Below are positions 11,469-21,680 of a stretch of 64,000 nt of DNA, in pieces. The position numbers and the translations under genes were made by a program. Source of the stretch: Zygnema cylindricum (lineage: Eukaryota > Streptophyta > Zygnematophyceae > Zygnematales > Zygnemataceae); the NCBI GenBank assembly GCA_037447655.1, contig JBBHKE010000533.1, forward strand, positions 111,350 to 175,349, in the 5' to 3' direction. Every line of letters starts with the position of its first letter. Positions within the stretch are counted from its first letter, which is position 1. The notes beneath the pieces were generated by a model. The model searched no databases, was not told the DNA's origin, and worked only from the letters and a program-made list of their open reading frames with translations.

Positions 11469-12244
11469 GGGTAACCTTCCATCAGGCGAAAAGTGGGATT
11501 GTTTACTGGAGAAAGTACTATTCCGTACTAGACCGTACTGTTTTTTTTTTTTTTAAACAAAAGATGTTTACTCAAAATTCGTTGAGATTCTCCAAACTTC
11601 TTGGCGAAAATTACCACCGTCCGATTTTCAATTTTCGACGCAAACGCCCCTTGTTTCCAGTACCTAGCTAGTCTCCTCCGACTGTCCTCAAGAGGACACT
11701 TTGTGCTTACTGGACGCGTATTTTGGTCCACTTGTAAAGTCAGAGTCGATCCACGACGGACGTGAATTTATAAAGTTACATGTGGCAAATGGCGTGTACC
11801 TTCTGACGTCGAAGCCACCCTGTTCGACGACAAAATCTTGTAGGACATCTTGGCACGCCTCCGCTATAAATGTGCACAATCAAGTACAGACAAAAACTTG
11901 GTTGTAGGACATCGTGTCACGCCTCCTTTATAAATGTGCAAAATCAAATTCAGTACAATACATGCCATTTCCTCCATCTCCGTTCAGGTTGTACATTATT
12001 AGCGTCACGCTACTAGATATTTTAATCGGCGTCCGCCCGTACAAATACGCAGTCGAAATTTTGTACTTTTCGAAGCTTTCAATATACCCAGCCGGCTCAA
12101 CAGGATCCTACGTGGTACCAAACGGAATCCAACACGTAAGCAATTTTTGTTTTACTGGCACGACCTGATGGAAGGGTGTTACAAATATTACTGCCGGTAA
12201 ACGTGACCGTACAATTACTGGGAACGCCTGATGGAAGGTTACCC
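11469..12244. mobile_element. PIF/Harbinger-like MITE (TAA target)
   Basis: The ends GGGTAACCTTCCATCAGGCG and its inverse are flanked by TAA (11466-11468, 12245-12247). Copy 1 shows the empty site with one TAA at 6122-6124. The 776-bp interior is also found, in inverted orientation, in the element at 39693-40987. No transposase is visible. Confidence 0.88.
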
Positions 12245-12544
12245 TAACTCTAACAGATGTTTAAAGGATTTTTCCGTGCGATTTTATTTTTCCTTCCCTT
12301 CCGAAAGGGTATATTATACGTGCGACGTAATGTGCACGCGGGAATTTGAATTCCCGTTCGTCAAATCTGTTCGCGCGTGTGGATACTGAATCTTAAACCG
12401 GCCGCTGAACTGGTTCAGAGTTCAAAGAAATGATTAGCTGGCACTGGCTCTTCCGAGTTCTCTTCACTGTACGGCTATGTACGATTTTTAAGTCAATTGC
12501 TAAACGACAAATGTTCAGCAAAAGCGTCGGGGCAAAAAGCCTAC

Positions 12545-14776
12545 GAATTCGAACTTGCAGTCTTCGTACGACAGAGAAGATTTTACGCTAACGCCTTATA
12601 CTTCATCTATAAAAGACAAAAGGGCAAAATTTGGCCCTTAACGTTTACGTCCCGACAGGGAAACAGATATCAATCTGTTCGCAATCTGATACCTCCCTAA
12701 AGATCCTTAAAAGCTCAATGATTGAAATAGCCGCGGGAATCGGGCAGGTCCTTTAACACGTGTAATCTAATGGAAGAAAGAAAAACCGGAACACTAAATC
12801 TGTCCTAGACAATTATGAGAAACATTTTTATTTTTTTAGCCGTCACGAAAAGGAAACTGACTGGCTGAAATTTGGAAGCTGATCTCAAAACGATTTTGAG
12901 TCGCCTAAGCGAGCCTTTAAAATAATAATTTTCAAATATTTTTGTACTTCCCAGTTTTTTTTTTATTCTTTTCATCTCGTGACGTGGCATGCTGTAAGTG
13001 CCCAGAAAAAAGACACAGGACATGAAATAGGCCTTCGCGCAAATCAACCTTGCTAATGTTATGCCCCGGAAATTGGCCCAATGGGCCCCATCCCTAAAGA
13101 CAAAACAGCAGCAAAAAATGAAAAACCCACTTTTTCCGGAGGGGTTTGAAAATCCCGTTTTCATGGTTTGCAGGAGACGATGAGACACGTTGAAAACGTA
13201 CGGCCCAGGACCTTTAACTGAAACTGAACGCTAGAATTTATTACATTCGACCATATTTGCTTCCACAAATGCCATTTCTATGCGACCTTGACCTTCCAGC
13301 GTCATTTGGTACTATACTTTTACAGTTTAAGAAAACATTACACATACCGTACTACATCCGTACGCATAAGATTGCTCTCTCGGACAGTATCGGGGGCCGA
13401 TGGCAAGATCGGATTTCGGCAGGATCCTGTAGCCGTGCCCAATAATCCGCTTCCAGAATGAAATCAATACTATACAAATCCAGCTTTCAAATAAATTTGA
13501 ACGAGGAAAAGGTATTGGTTCTGACGACAATCACACTGCAGGGCTTTTGAGCTCTGCTCCTAACAAAAATATTTAATGAATGAGACTGTGGAGCAGGTGG
13601 CCAAGTTGTCATATATGAAGGCTGGCTTGCTGACTGACAGCCTCAAGCCAGCTAAGGTCTTCAGTACGGCGCCATGGCTACACCTATGGTTTCCGTACCG
13701 TCACCCCTCTTGTCCCATAGTCTCCCTCCTCCTCTTGCAAGCTTTGCTGGACTAGCCCTGCTGGAAGACTCTAAAATCAAAAGGTCAGAGCTACGGCTGG
13801 GAGCTATAATATGTTGCCTTCTCCATCGAACATTAGCACATTCTGTGAAGTTGCTTAATCGTCATCATAGATTGCTATATTGTACACGAAGTCTTTTTTT
13901 CTAGAATTGTCAGGTAAAGTATATCCTCTCCGAAATTTTAGCTATTGTTGGTATACTTCCAGAGTGCTGATATTATTGCAGCTATTTTGTTACTACTGCA
14001 GGCTCCAAGTTTGAGCTACAAGGTTTGTTACAGTGAGATAGAATATCCTGCATTTTACAGCGCATATTTTTTAGCTCTTACTGTAATTTACATTAAGACA
14101 TTCTCCTTTTTGTTTTTAAGTCTACTTTTGCTGTGACTAAGTACTTCAAAATCGTTTGGACAGGACAGCTTAACATAGGTTTATCCATAATTATTGCATC
14201 AGTTCGCTCGTAAGCAGGTTGTGATTACGCCTTTTCATTCGAGAAGAAAGGCTTACAGTTAAAACTCCTTCCCAGCTATAGGGTTTAGCTAACCTACCTT
14301 CTTTTTTGCGCTGAAAATTGAAGCAAAAGGTATTTTAAGTGCCTTTTCCTCACTTTTTGCATCTCTTTGCTTGTTTATATCAGATTTGAAATAGGCATTG
14401 ATGCATTCATGTCTTTTCACCTTGCTCTGTGAGTTAACCATTCTTGAATGTAATTGCTGAAAAGGAGTATTATCTGTCCACCTGCCAGATTTCATTGTAT
14501 AAGCTGTGCTGTTGCTTTAAAAAAATTATGGCTTTCAAAATTGTCATGTTGCTTATCGAATGTGTTGAACCCTGCCGTTTTCTATTTTTCTGATCATGGA
14601 GTGGATGCAAATGGTTGATGAAATCGTGTCTAGCCTGATCAAATTGAATTGTCTCGTTTTTTTAACATTTATTGTGTTGCTAGAGGATTGTAGTCCCAGA
14701 GTTTGCCATTTTACATCTGCTGCTAATGGAACATTCCTTATTAATTTGGCCAGCTTATCATTTGTCCCTTTTCAGT
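12545..14776. other. Intergenic region without a recognised gene
   Basis: No recognisable protein, RNA gene or transposon end was seen. Base composition becomes more gene-like after about 13.5 kb, and the right part may hold upstream sequence or exons of an unrecognised gene. Small ORFs here have no supporting features. Confidence 0.5.
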
Positions 14777-14889
14777 CTTTATTCCTGATGCTGTTGATGC
14801 AGATGCTCGCCTCTACCTTATTGGTTCCTATTCTGGACAAGAGTACCTTGCAAGGGCTAATGTAGATCGGACGTCTGTTATTGTGCAGG
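14777..14889 (+). other. Possible orphan exon
   Basis: A strong pyrimidine tract and TTTTCAG precede a frame that reads FIPDAVDADARLYLIGSY and continues for about 38 codons without a stop in a protein-like composition. I see no clear donor and no matching exons nearby. It could be an exon of an unrecognised gene or part of a pseudogene. Confidence 0.3.
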
Positions 14890-15037
14890 ATATCTTCTTT
14901 GTGACTTTATGATTGTGAGGAGATTTTATTTTTAGAACCAATACACGCAGACCTAGCACTAATTTTGGTTCAAAAAATCTGCTAGTTCTTCCCTTCGGAC
15001 AAAAACTCGGTCAACTTGGGTATTTGGTATTATCAAA

Positions 15038-16053
15038 ATGGCCCAGTCTTCCTGCCAATTGAGGAGCAGACATTTCTGCTTTCTATCAATCATAATGGTG
15101 TTGATATCTGCAGATCTTTGTTTGGCTCGTTATCGAACTCAAGGGGTATCATGGGATCCGAAAGCAGAGACAGTCAATCTTATGAAATATTTGAGGGCTT
15201 CAAAGAAATTTGGGGCTGTTGCAAACCTTTTGAATAAAACTGGTAAGCATCTATCTTGAAATTCGAGCTAAATGCGTTGCTTATCTTTTAGTATTTTATG
15301 TCCCCTTGAAAACTGGCATTGTCTTTTTTTGAAGGCTACTACGTTTCTGGAAACTGCCCTGTTGATGCAATTTTGTACTTTTTGACCCTGGCCATATATT
15401 GAAATCAGCTTAACAAAATTTCAATAGTCAATTTTTGTCTAATTCCTGAAGAACTATGTAGTGATATATAATGTGAACAGACCAGGGTCTTTTTCGTAAT
15501 GGTGAATCTAATATTCATCCACCTCCATTTCTGTAAGGATGGCCTTTTAAGGGCTATTGTCATGAATGAGGGTTACTGCTGAACCAATTGTTAAGGATCT
15601 TAGACTTCATTTTTTTTGACGGCTGTTGTAGCTAATTTGGCTTTCTCTGTCTGTGCAGGTCCTTCTAAGACAATTACAGGAGTGCAAGCAATCCAATCAT
15701 ATTTGTCCGGAGGATCTATAACTTTGTTTTTCCCTTTAGATACAGCTTATAACAGTCTTAGTGCCACTACCAAAGGCAAATTACAAAGTGACTTTTCTTG
15801 GTTAACGCTTGTTCTGCAGTTTCAAGTGGTCCAAACTAAACTCACATATGCTCAGCTGAAACTTTTGAAAAGGCAGACAACTATGATTACAAAATGTAGA
15901 GCGCAACTACTTCAGAAGATGTCAGATGGTGGAATTATTATTTTGAATCCTGTTAATACTGCGGCCCTATCAAATTTGACCCTCAAGGACGCTTACCAAA
16001 CCACGGCACTTTCTGTACATGGAATTGATACCTTTCTGTTTCCAAAAATATAG
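15038..16053 (+). CDS. Secreted single-domain fasciclin (FAS1) protein
   Basis: I model two exons, 15038-15242 and 15659-16053, with a 416-bp GT-AG intron (donor ACTG|GTAAGC, acceptor GTGCAG|GTCC) in phase 1. The joined protein has 199 residues. Residues 1-30 look like a signal peptide (hydrophobic FCFLSIIMVLISADLCLA). The rest is one FAS1 domain: an H1-like segment (ITLFFPLDTAYNSLS) and a C-terminal H2-like segment (ALSVHGIDTFLFP). Sequons NKT and NLT are present. FAS1 domains are adhesion modules of cell-wall or extracellular proteins. There is no Pro/Ala-rich arabinogalactan region or GPI signal, so this is a short secreted FAS1 protein rather than a classical fasciclin-like AGP. The start at 15038 was chosen because it gives the signal peptide. 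A paralog with the same intron lies at 20542-21680. Confidence 0.85.
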
Positions 16054-17031
16054 TGGTTGGTTCTTTCTTACACAATGATTTAGAGTTTAAAATGACCTCT
16101 GGAAAAGGATGTCATGTGACAAATTACCATTTGGCATAGTAGCCCAGAATGGTTCCGTAGGCTTAGCCATCACAATGTCAGAAAGGAATACTTGATTATG
16201 TATTTGTCTTATTATATTTCACATATTTTAGGAAAGTTAGTGTCACGGTAGTCTCATTGGTAAATGGCCTTTGCAATGCCAGAAACTATCTGTAAGAAAT
16301 AGAATACTACTACGTAATTTGGCCACAGATTTTAGTAAAAAAAGGTGACTCCACATAGACAATGGGAATAAATGTACTAAGGAGTGCAATCAATGTAGGT
16401 TAGGTTTTCCCTTTAATAAGATGCAGATGATCATTTTCTGTAGCAGTTTTATCTAGCCTAGTCTGTGCTGTAATGACAGACAATTTTTTTTTTGTCCTGT
16501 ACTGCATTGTCAAAAGTTTTAATACTATTTTACTTGATTCGAGAAAATGTAAGGAACTCCAGGCGATTGTTTTGGTATCCTATATTTAATACCAGGAAAG
16601 CGATTTTTCGGCCGCTGTACTTTATGAGAAAAGTGTTTTGTTGACAATATATATGGTTTATGATAATTCATTATTGATGATTATCAGTATCATGTTTTAC
16701 TTTTCTTGCTACAACCAGTTCAAGAGAAAAAAAATTGACAGAGAGAAATGAGCATACAACATTAATTGCTAATTGCTGTTTTTTTTATTTTTGATATTTC
16801 GAGCCACGAAACTCAATTTTCTCGCCCATACTTGTCGGAACATTGACACCGACATTAGCGATGAAAAGGTGAATTCTTGCTTTCCAATTGGCTGTCTCTA
16901 AACGAAAATTGAAAGAGAGAGCACGTAAAAAAGTTAATTTTAGTGGCTTAAAAAACATTGCTGATGGGTGTTAGCGGTGTAAACAATTTTCTTTTCAGTT
17001 TTTTTTCCAGATTATGCTTATTCTGGTTCAG
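16054..17031 (+). other. 3' flank of the first FAS1 gene
   Basis: AT-rich sequence with no further ORF of note. It probably contains the 3' untranslated region. I could not fix a poly(A) site. Confidence 0.5.
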
Positions 17032-17033
17032 TA

Positions 17034-17256
17034 CACTGCTCATCGTTATTAGCGTTACGAATGGAATTACTTCAATGCGAAATTTTAATGTATAATATTC
17101 ATTTAGTGCGAGTAATCGTGGCATATTGTAGTCCACTTCCTTCAATAGTTAACACTATTTTAGTATGTTATTTTATAATTGTTGTTGTTAAATGTTAACA
17201 CTGTTTTAATGATTTCCGTTCAAAAGAAGTCGTGACTGAATTAGTGTTGTTAACGC
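17034..17256. mobile_element. TA-target MITE fragment
   Basis: A left end resembling the CACCG family (CACTGCTCATCGTTATTAGC after TA) is seen, but no matching right end. The next element starts at 17259, so the right terminus seems to have been lost. Confidence 0.5.
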
Positions 17257-17258
17257 TA

Positions 17259-17750
17259 CACCACGAATCGTAATTAGAGTAAATTACTCTAATTCGGTCG
17301 CTCGAAATTTCGACTCTATCACATGAAATAGAGTAAATGATTCTAATTTTTTCATTATTCTATTTAAGATAAAGTTTAATTAGCGTTTTTGATTCTAATA
17401 TAGGTTTGTTTTGGAGTACGAACGACCTCCGACCGTGCAAAATTATACTTTATTAAGTAAAAAAGTACAAATAATGATTTAATACAGGCCGTTATCGTGT
17501 AACTGCGTTTTAACAAACCGCGCAGTGCAAACGTCATAGTGATGATAAACTGTACGTTTTGCCAAATTCTGTACAAATACCTTATTTACAGTAGAGGATA
17601 TTAGCGTGCCAAATTAGAGTACTTAAATAAATTAGAGTAAACTTCATAGTTGAAACAGCTCTATCACACAAATTAGCGTTCATTACTCTAATTGTTTTTT
17701 TTAGTTTTTGTACTCTAATTTTTTCATTACTCTAATTACGATTCGCGGTG
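17259..17750. mobile_element. TA-target MITE, subfamily C
   Basis: The ends CACCACGAATCGTAATTAG and CTAATTACGATTCGCGGTG are flanked by TA. Just inside is AGAGTAAATTACTCT, a short palindrome shared with the element at 43632-44247, which also matches in the interior. Confidence 0.85.
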
Positions 17751-17757
17751 TACTGTA

Positions 17758-17956
17758 CACCGTGAATCGTTATTAGCCTTGTGTACGCTATATCGGCACC
17801 CCAAAATTTTGACATTGATACCTTAAATATAATAAATTACACTATTTAAGGACGTGGACCATAATCTGCCACGTCTCATGGCACTAAATTAGAATGAATG
17901 GCGCTAATTTTTTCTTTACTCTAATAATTTCTATACGCTAATAACGATTCGCGGTG
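17758..17956. mobile_element. TA-target MITE, subfamily A (199 bp)
   Basis: CACCGTGAATCGTTATTAGC and its inverse are flanked by TA. Only CTG separates the flanking TA of this element from that of the previous one. The interior is the inverted equivalent of 5410-5608. Confidence 0.85.
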
Positions 17957-17958
17957 TA

Positions 17959-18178
17959 CACCTTGTATCTCGAATAGTGCTGATACCTTTTTCGCCATTT
18001 AAAACATCTTTTCTCCGTACACACTTGTCCGATTTTCAATTTGAGACTGCCAATCGGAAGCTGAGAATCTTACCTTTCAACACCAACCGTCAGATCCACA
18101 ATCCGACAAATGAGTACGGAGAAAAGATGTTGTAAGTGGCGACAAAAACATTAACACTTCTCATAGCGATTCGCGGTG
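17959..18178. mobile_element. TA-target MITE, subfamily B
   Basis: It abuts the previous element, sharing the TA at 17957-17958. The left terminus is diverged (CACCTTGTATCTCGAATAG); the right one is canonical (AGCGATTCGCGGTG). The inner inverted pair AACATCTTTTCTCCGTAC and ACGGAGAAAAGATGTT is present. Confidence 0.8.
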
Positions 18179-18339
18179 TAGTCTCGATGGGCAGTATAGT
18201 GAATTTAAAATTTTAAATTGAAGACTTTTCCAAAAACTTTGATTTAAAAAAAAAAAAATGGTCCAAAGGGTTTGTTTCGAGTAGGAAAGAGTTTCTATTT
18301 TGCTGACTGGGATTACAGTGTCTTACTCTTTTCCGGATT

Positions 18340-19110
18340 TTTATAGGCTTTTCAAGGCTGTTTTTAGGGTTTTTTAAAGTTTTTTAGGGTTTGTAGGGCT
18401 TTCGGAGGGTGTTTAAGGGTTATTTTAGGGTTATTTTAGGGTTATTTTAGGGTTTTTGTAGGTTTTTTTGGGTGTTTCTGGTTTTTTTTTTTAGTTTTTT
18501 TCGGGTTAGGGTTTTTTTTTATGGATTTTTAAGTTGTAGATTTTCGCTTAATTTTGCGCGGTCAGATGTCAAGCAATTTTTTTTTTTAGCTTAAAAGAAG
18601 CTGGTAAGGGTGTGAAAATAGTAAAAAATGTTTTGTTTTTCCTGATATCTAAGCCTTTTTTTTTTCACACGGTGGTTTGAAATCACCAAGGAAATTTTAT
18701 GGAAGATGGAAAAGAAATCCATTTTTGCTTACTGTACCTGTTTATTGTTAAATGTTTCTTATAATATTGGGAGAAAAAAGAAAAGTGTATAAGTTGCTTA
18801 TAATATTAGGAAGAAAAAGAAAATTGTGAAATTTTCTTTTATTTTTCCGTTTCTTGCGGTAAGGAGAGCTTGTATAATTCTCTGACTTAACAATGAACCG
18901 CAGTTGAAAAAAAAATTGGGAACCCTCATCACTATTACTGTTCAAGACCAACTGAAATTAGTGTGTATTTGAGAGGGCTTTTTAGGGTTTTAGGGCTTTC
19001 TAGGGTATTTCTAGGGTTTTCTAGGGTTTTCTAGGGTTTTTTTAGGACTTTTATGTCTTTTAGGTTTTTTTCAGGGTTTTTTAGGGTTTATATGTTTGAG
19101 ATCTAAAACC
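18340..19110 (+). repeat. Degenerate telomere-like (TTTTAGGG) tracts
   Basis: Two patches (about 18360-18530 and 18975-19090) are rich in TTTAGGG, TTTTAGGG and TTCTAGGG variants, with a run of three TTATTTTAGGG units near 18420-18450. The plant telomere unit is TTTAGGG. These look like scattered interstitial variants, not an intact array. The rest of the interval is AT-rich and empty. Confidence 0.6.
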
Positions 19111-19589
19111 TAAAACTTGTTTTACAGCAAGAAATCATTCACAACATTAAAAACCAAAATTTTCCGCTTTTCAACCATGGCAAGTGAATGGAACAAAAAA
19201 AACAAACCACATTTTTGTTAAATCCTTTTAAAAACATAAATTGCACGATTTTATTTCTAAAATTTAAGTTGTTTTTGAATACTTTTTCCATTTTTTCCTT
19301 TCTCAAATTATAGATTTTGTCACACCAATCACAAAGTTGTACTTTTTCCTCCGTTATCCAAAACTATCCAATATCTCCAATATCTCAAAAATACTTTTTA
19401 AATATCTCAAATCTACTTTTTCTATACAAATACTAAAAAACAAGAGTGTGGAGAACATTTTCAAGGCATATAAGATACCCTAAAAAACCCTAAAAACCAT
19501 GCCTTTGATTGTTCTCTCACTCACTCTCCATTAACCATGACATTTCGGTCAGGTAAAAGAAAAAAAAAAAACTTTTAAACTTAGAAGTC

Positions 19590-20375
19590 ACTACCACGGC
19601 TTTCTCACCTTCCTCTCTCTCACCTCACCTTCCTCACTCTCACTATCCTCTCTCTCTTGGCTACTTTTTCTATACTTTGTGTTTAACCTATCCTCTTCCT
19701 CTCCCTCGCCCTCTCTCTCTCCCTCTCCCCTCCCTCTCCCCTCTCCTCTTCCTAATATACATATATGTGACAGAGATAACTCCACACCGAGTCGCTCGCG
19801 CGTGTAACGGAAACCCGCAAAAGTGTAACGGAAACACTCACATGTGAATGCTTTCAGAGACCAGAGTGTCGCCTAAGGCTCTTTTATGTTCTCAGTTTGT
19901 AAATAAAACAAACTGTTTTTACGGCTTCTTTGTGAAACTGATTTTCAGTTTCAGTTGGAGACCAAGGCGGCAGTTGGACTATGCACTGTGAGAAAATGCG
20001 TCGACCGGAGGAGAGTCACCCTATCTTTATAACCTCAATTACACCCCTTTTTCTAACTTAAAAAAAAGTGATAGTAAAAGAGAAGAAAAAGAGAAAGAAA
20101 AAGAGGAAGGAAAAGAGAGAAGGAAAAGAGAAAAGGAAAAGAGAAAGGAAAAGAGAAAGAAAAAGAGAAAGAAAGAGAGAAAGGAAAAGAGAAAAGGGAA
20201 AAGATAGAAATGTTTAGGGGAAACACAAACTAGTCACCCTATCTTTATACCTTCAATTACACCCTCTGACCTAAAAAAGATAAAGAAAATGAAAAAGAAA
20301 TAAAAAGAAAAAGTAATAAAAGAAAAGAAAAAGGAAAAGGAAAAGATAGAAATGCTTAAGGGAAAACACTAATGT
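19590..20375. repeat. TC-rich tract and two-copy ~200-bp repeat
   Basis: A CT-rich tract at 19600-19752 is followed by a direct repeat: GTCACCCTATCTTTATA occurs at about 20017 and 20234, and GATAGAAATG with a following GGGAAA near 20205 and 20346. GAAAAAGA-rich sequence lies between. No gene is visible. Confidence 0.65.
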
Positions 20376-20436
20376 TGCTTCGGAATATACTCTCCTCTCA
20401 CTCCGTGGGAAAGAAAGAAAAAAAAGATCCGTGTAA

Positions 20437-20541
20437 AATTTACCAATGTGGTAAGTATTATACCAATTCCTGGTCAATTTATCAATTCCCCGTCAATTTC
20501 TCAATTCCCGGTCGTCAGTCTCCCAATTCCCAACGGTCAAT
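20437..20541. repeat. CAATTCCC-type short repeats in FAS1 3' flank
   Basis: ACCAATTCC, TCAATTCCC and GGTCAATTTA variants are repeated about every 18-20 bp directly downstream of the second FAS1 stop codon, probably within its 3' untranslated region. Confidence 0.6.
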
Positions 20542-21680
20542 TTACCAATTCGGAGGAATCAAAAATGCGTCGATCCCGTGTACGGACAGCGCCGCAGTTG
20601 AAAGATAATCCGTTAATATGACATTCGCTTTTTGCGAACTTCCGACCGCCCCGAGAACGATACTTCTCGGATTATATTTTTCATCTAATTTTGTTAAAAG
20701 TGCACCATTTGCCGTCGCAAGAGAGGCTCCTTTGCGGAGAGTTATTAATTGAGAATTCGCAAGTTTTGCTTTTAATGTCAAAAATTGTAACGCGCCTTGG
20801 AGTTTTATGAAATTTCCGAATTTTAGTTTTGTCTTTATCGCAGGTGACAATTTGTTGTACGCGGAGTCGGTGGGAAGGAAGATCGTACGGCTGCCGGCGG
20901 CAAGTACGGCTTCGAGATAAGAGAAGTACGGTTGTTGACCGAGGCCGGAACCTGCGCGAAAAAAAAGAAAAAAAAGGGGGTTAAGACTGAGATAAAATTG
21001 AGTAGGAAGTGAAACGAAATGGAATCGAGAGTGAAATGAAATTGAATCAAATATTGAAAAAAAAATGGATAAAAAGTGAAATAAGTCATTAATTTTATCC
21101 GGAAATTCGGGAGTGATTAATAATATCCAAATTTTGTTTCATATTATTTGTGTAAGAAGAGAGAAGTTATATTTATTCAACATTTTAATGCGTAAAATGA
21201 TTAAGGAGTTAGTAAATCTAATATTTGGGATTTCACGTCGCCTCGGCACATCGAAACTTCAATTAAATAAAAGCAAAAAAACCGACAAGTAAACAAAAAA
21301 GAAAGTAAATTAAAGAAAAGTAAATTAAAGAAAAGTAAACCAAAGAAAAGTAAATTGAATAAAAGTAAATCAAATAAAGTACGTAAAATGAAAAGTGAAA
21401 AAAAGAAGCGAGAGAAAACAGAGAGACAGAAAACAGAGAGACAGAAGAAAGAAAAAAAAAAAAAAAAAAACCGTAAGCGAAGGATTTGAAAAGAAATTTC
21501 CTCACCGTCTCTTTTCATCAACGCAAAAATTTCTTTAAATCGAGAATCGCTTTGGAGAAGTTTTGTCAATTTTTCTACTTCTTTTTTGGGAACCCAACTG
21601 GGTGCCTGAACTCGGACACCCTCGGAGGCTCGCACTAAAAGACACAAAAGGAGAGCCAATGCTGACGTCATTGAAACCAT
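20542..21680 (-). CDS. Secreted single-domain fasciclin (FAS1) protein, paralog
   Basis: Two exons on the minus strand, 21680-21506 and 20951-20542, are separated by a 554-bp GT-AG intron (donor GACG|GTGAGG, acceptor CGCGCAG|GTTCC) in phase 1. The joined protein has 194 residues. It begins with a signal peptide (MTSALALLLCLLVRASEG) and continues into one FAS1 domain with SRTIFLPTDSAYNKLS (H1-like) and ALSVHGIDAFLIP (H2-like). The intron splits a glycine codon at the same place as in the gene at 15038, so the two are paralogs. They lie tail to tail about 4.5 kb apart. A pairwise protein alignment would show whether both are intact and equally conserved. There is no GPI signal or AGP region. 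The intron is A/T-homopolymer rich. Confidence 0.85.

Larger units (their letters stand above)
6839..12544 (+). repeat. Tandem segmental duplication, copy 2
   Basis: Second copy of the unit at 717-6404. It keeps about 200 bp lost from copy 1 (8205-8420). It lacks the five transposon insertions of copy 1 and has three of its own: an inverted-repeat element at 10384-10968, a TA-target MITE at 11033-11240 and a PIF-like MITE at 11469-12244. Similarity to copy 1 can be followed to 12544, where the gap stops the comparison. No convincing gene. Confidence 0.93.

Noticed and set aside
18340-19110. True chromosome-end or intact interstitial telomere
   Set aside because: TTTAGGG-like units are scattered and variable, without a continuous array.
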